Below, one piece after another: positions 62,226 through 64,000 of a stretch of 64,000 nt of DNA. Both the position numbers and the translations under genes were made by a program. How positions within the stretch are numbered: the first letter of the stretch is position 1; each line of letters starts with the position of its first letter. This stretch comes from Planctomycetaceae bacterium. Lineage in GTDB: Bacteria; Planctomycetota; Planctomycetia; Pirellulales; Thermoguttaceae. The notes below the pieces were generated by a model. The model saw only the letters and a list, made by a program, of their open reading frames with translations, did no database searches and had not been told where the DNA came from. The stretch lies in NCBI GenBank assembly GCA_015062085.1, contig SUVI01000002.1, positions 8,965 to 72,964 of the forward strand. Direction: 5' to 3'.

Positions 62226-62895
62226 GATATGTCTCCTTGAAAAAAGGATTTTTCGGGAGAATAAATATTTCTGAACCCGTTCCCGAATCAGATCCAAAAA
62301 GAAAACAAACCTTTCGCCTGTCAAAATATTTGGCATATCAACCAGCACAGACCGAATAAAATCGGAATGGTCCAGCCAAAGCGATCGAGAAATGGGACCT
62401 TTTTCCAAGGGGAAAGACGGGAAACGTCTGTCTCGCGAAGGGGAATGAGCTGACTGCCGTCCCGCTCATAATAAATCGGAGAATAAGAAAACCGAAAAAA
62501 ACAGAGGATCGAGATCCTGTGATACTCCATAAATACATTCGGGCTGATTTCGATTTTGCGAACTGCGTGACCTATCATGAGCTGGGGATATTTCAAAAAC
62601 AGAATACATTTCCTTTTCCCTTTAGAATGAAGCACAGAAAGAATCACTTCGTGCGGACATAAAAAAAGGGAGCACGTCAACGTATCCCAGCACGAAGGTC
62701 TTAGACTACCTAACAAAGTAGATACGCAACGTCTCCCATGGAGCCGCACACGCTCTTACTTTGTTATTATACAGGCATATGAAAATATAGACCTACTCCA
62801 TGTATACAGAATAGGTCATCCGCTTTTCAACTGCAAAAAGTGTCTAAGTTTTCGTGCTGTCAAGCGAAATTTAAGAGATTTTCATCTCAATAAAA
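62226..62895 (-). other. Long leader region of the peptide cassette; possible small protein
   Basis: About 660 bases separate the cassette promoter from the first precursor start. On the minus strand a stem closed by AACAAAGTA/TACTTTGTT lies at 62712-62765, and a second TATAAT is at about 62768. A frame at 62321-62749 (minus) ends in YYERDGSQLIPLRETDV and a membrane-like tail (WTIPILFGLCWLICQIF), but has no binding site. It may be a small membrane protein of the cassette or a decayed fragment. I cannot decide from sequence alone. Confidence 0.35.
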
Positions 62896-62923
62896 AGTAT
62901 AACACAATTTTGACATATGTCAA
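62896..62923 (-). promoter_or_regulatory. Cassette promoter with overlapping palindrome
   Basis: Read on the minus strand: TTGACA, 16-base spacer, TATACT. The -35 is half of a perfect 14-base palindrome, TTGACATATGTCAA (62910-62923), a candidate operator. It lies 35 bases beyond the oxidoreductase gene terminator, so the cassette is its own transcription unit. Confidence 0.7.
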
Positions 62924-62957
62924 GTAGTCCGTTTAAAATATTCAAAAATTTTCACAA

Positions 62958-63039
62958 AAAAAAGACGGAACAGATCGCTCTGCTCCGCCTTTTCTTAACT
63001 CATGTCCGTGAGAATGGTCTCACGTTTCCGATCACTCGT
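62958..63039. repeat. 82-bp direct repeat B at the 3' end of the oxidoreductase gene
   Basis: Identical to 58835-58916. It includes the last codons and the stop (63034-63032) of the pyruvate:ferredoxin oxidoreductase gene and its hairpin terminator (62964-62989, with an eight-T run on the minus strand). Confidence 0.97.
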
Positions 63040-64000
63040 GCTTCAGCTGCGAGAGCTGCGCGTAGTAATCGTAGCGATTGTTGATGTCGCCCTGACCTTC
63101 CGCAAGGAACGCTTCCGTCTGCTCGGCCGTGTTGAGGAGCTTGAGCGTCTTGAAGCGGTTCTGCTTCATGGCGAACGCCTTGAACTCGCCTTCCGGAGCC
63201 TTGCTGTCGAGGTGGAACGGAGTTTCGTCGGCCGGATTGTAGTGGTACAGCGGCCAGTATCCGCACTTGACGGCTTCTTTCTGAAGTTCCAGACCCTGGA
63301 GCATGTCGATACCGTGGTTGATGCAGTGCGAGTACGCAATGATCAGGGACGGACCGTCGTGAGCTTCCGCTTCGATCATGACCTTCAGAGCGTGCGCCGG
63401 ATTGGCGGCGATGGAGATCTGACCAACGTAAACGTTGCCGTAAGAGGCGGCCATCATGCCGAGGTCCTTTTTGCGGGACTTCTTGCCGTTGGCGGCGAAC
63501 TTGGCAACAGCACCGCGCGGCGTGGATTTGGAAGCCTGACCTCCCGTGTTGGAGTAAACTTCGGTATCCAGGACCATCACGTTGATGTTGCGGCCGGAAG
63601 CCATGACGTGGTCAAGACCGCCGTAACCAATGTCGTACGCCCAACCGTCACCGCCGAAGCACCAGACGCTGCGCTTGACCAGGAAGCTCGCGATGTCGGC
63701 GAGAGCCTTGGCTTTCGGGCAGTCGGCGCCTTCGATCTTCGCGACCAGCTTCGCAACATTGTCGCGCTGGGCAGCGATGTCGGCTTCGCTCTTCTGCGGG
63801 TTGTTCAGGATGGCATCGACCAGATCCTGACCAACATGTTCCGCCATACCGACGAGCAGTTCTTTCGCGTATGCGTTCTGCTGGTCGACAGCGACGCGCA
63901 TACCAAGACCGAATTCCGCGTTGTCTTCGAACAGGGAGTTGGCCCAGGCAGGACCGCGGCCGTTCGCGTCTTTGCAGTACGGGGTGCTCGGCAGGTTACC
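63032..64000 (-). CDS. nifJ: Pyruvate:ferredoxin (flavodoxin) oxidoreductase, C-terminal part
   Basis: The gene runs off the right edge; 322 C-terminal residues are visible and the frame stays open to base 64000, beginning NLPSTPYCKDANGRGPAWAN. The thiamine diphosphate domain is complete: GDGWAYDIGYGGLDHV, VLDTEVYSNTGGQASKSTP and SYGNVYVGQISIAANPAH, with HCINHGIDM later. The enzyme decarboxylates pyruvate to acetyl-CoA and reduces ferredoxin or flavodoxin, typical of anaerobes. An internal ATG at 63901 is not the start. Confidence 0.96.
   Translation of the reverse strand, partial: GNLPSTPYCKDANGRGPAWANSLFEDNAEFGLGMRVAVDQQNAYAKELLVGMAEHVGQDLVDAILNNPQKSEADIAAQRDNVAKLVAKIEGADCPKAKALADIASFLVKRSVWCFGGDGWAYDIGYGGLDHVMASGRNINVMVLDTEVYSNTGGQASKSTPRGAVAKFAANGKKSRKKDLGMMAASYGNVYVGQISIAANPAHALKVMIEAEAHDGPSLIIAYSHCINHGIDMLQGLELQKEAVKCGYWPLYHYNPADETPFHLDSKAPEGEFKAFAMKQNRFKTLKLLNTAEQTEAFLAEGQGDINNRYDYYAQLSQLKHE

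Noticed and set aside
63032..63901. Independent 289-residue oxidoreductase gene starting at 63901
   Set aside because: The frame stays open to the window edge with conserved PFOR sequence upstream, so this is an internal methionine of a larger gene.

Overview
The window most likely comes from a planctomycete (Planctomycetota). I infer this from the gene content, not from a marker tree: a PVM-type microcompartment locus, a DUF1207 protein, a CehA/McbA-like secreted protein, a sigma-70 factor fused to N-terminal helix-turn-helix segments, a large BamA-like outer-membrane protein and an ExbB-ExbD-ExbD operon with von Willebrand A and repeat proteins. GC is near 50 percent by eye. Most starts have clear AAGGAG-like ribosome binding sites, and minus-strand genes often end in hairpin plus T-run terminators. 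Short tandem repeats are unusually common, both between genes and in frame.

Layout. 0-6 kb: start of an M16 peptidase, a two-gene unit for secreted proteins (DUF1207 and a CehA-like protein without its metal-binding histidines), a receiver-only response regulator and a DUF3754 membrane protein. 6-13.5 kb: a complete bacterial microcompartment operon on the plus strand (pduL-like phosphotransacylase, two BMC-H, acetate/propionate kinase, three BMC-P, aldehyde dehydrogenase, an unknown protein and a class II aldolase). By analogy with PVM microcompartments it should process lactaldehyde from fucose/rhamnose-type sugars to propionyl-CoA, propionyl-phosphate and propionate. 13.5-19 kb: thioredoxin-like proteins, a PhoU-like protein, ATP sulfurylase and RpiB. 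19.1-19.5 kb: a duplicated tRNA-Lys unit. 19.5-36.1 kb: membrane and beta-helix proteins, two HAD phosphatases, a BamA-like protein, FtsY, NusB, RibH and a 1003-residue Rho. 36.4-40.3 kb: SerA, a GC-rich region without a gene, and the sigma factor. 40.7-47.8 kb: the vWA-TPR-ExbB-ExbD-ExbD-repeat protein operon. 48.7-58.7 kb: oxidoreductase, corrinoid protein, CCA-adding-type enzyme, phosphohexomutase, a vWA protein, RsfS, NadB and a WD40-like protein.

The most interesting part is at 58.8-63.0 kb. A self-contained transcription unit encodes two cysteine-rich precursor peptides (CXXX repeats), a radical SAM maturase with SPASM-like cysteine clusters at both ends of its accessory region, and a small accessory protein. 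Both precursors share a leader that is a textbook twin-arginine (Tat) export signal. The cassette lies between two identical 82-bp direct repeats that match the 3' end and terminator of the neighbouring pyruvate:ferredoxin oxidoreductase gene, which suggests it was inserted there. CXXX-repeat peptide systems are a predicted family; the Tat leader, the fused maturase and the flanking duplication are the features I find new.
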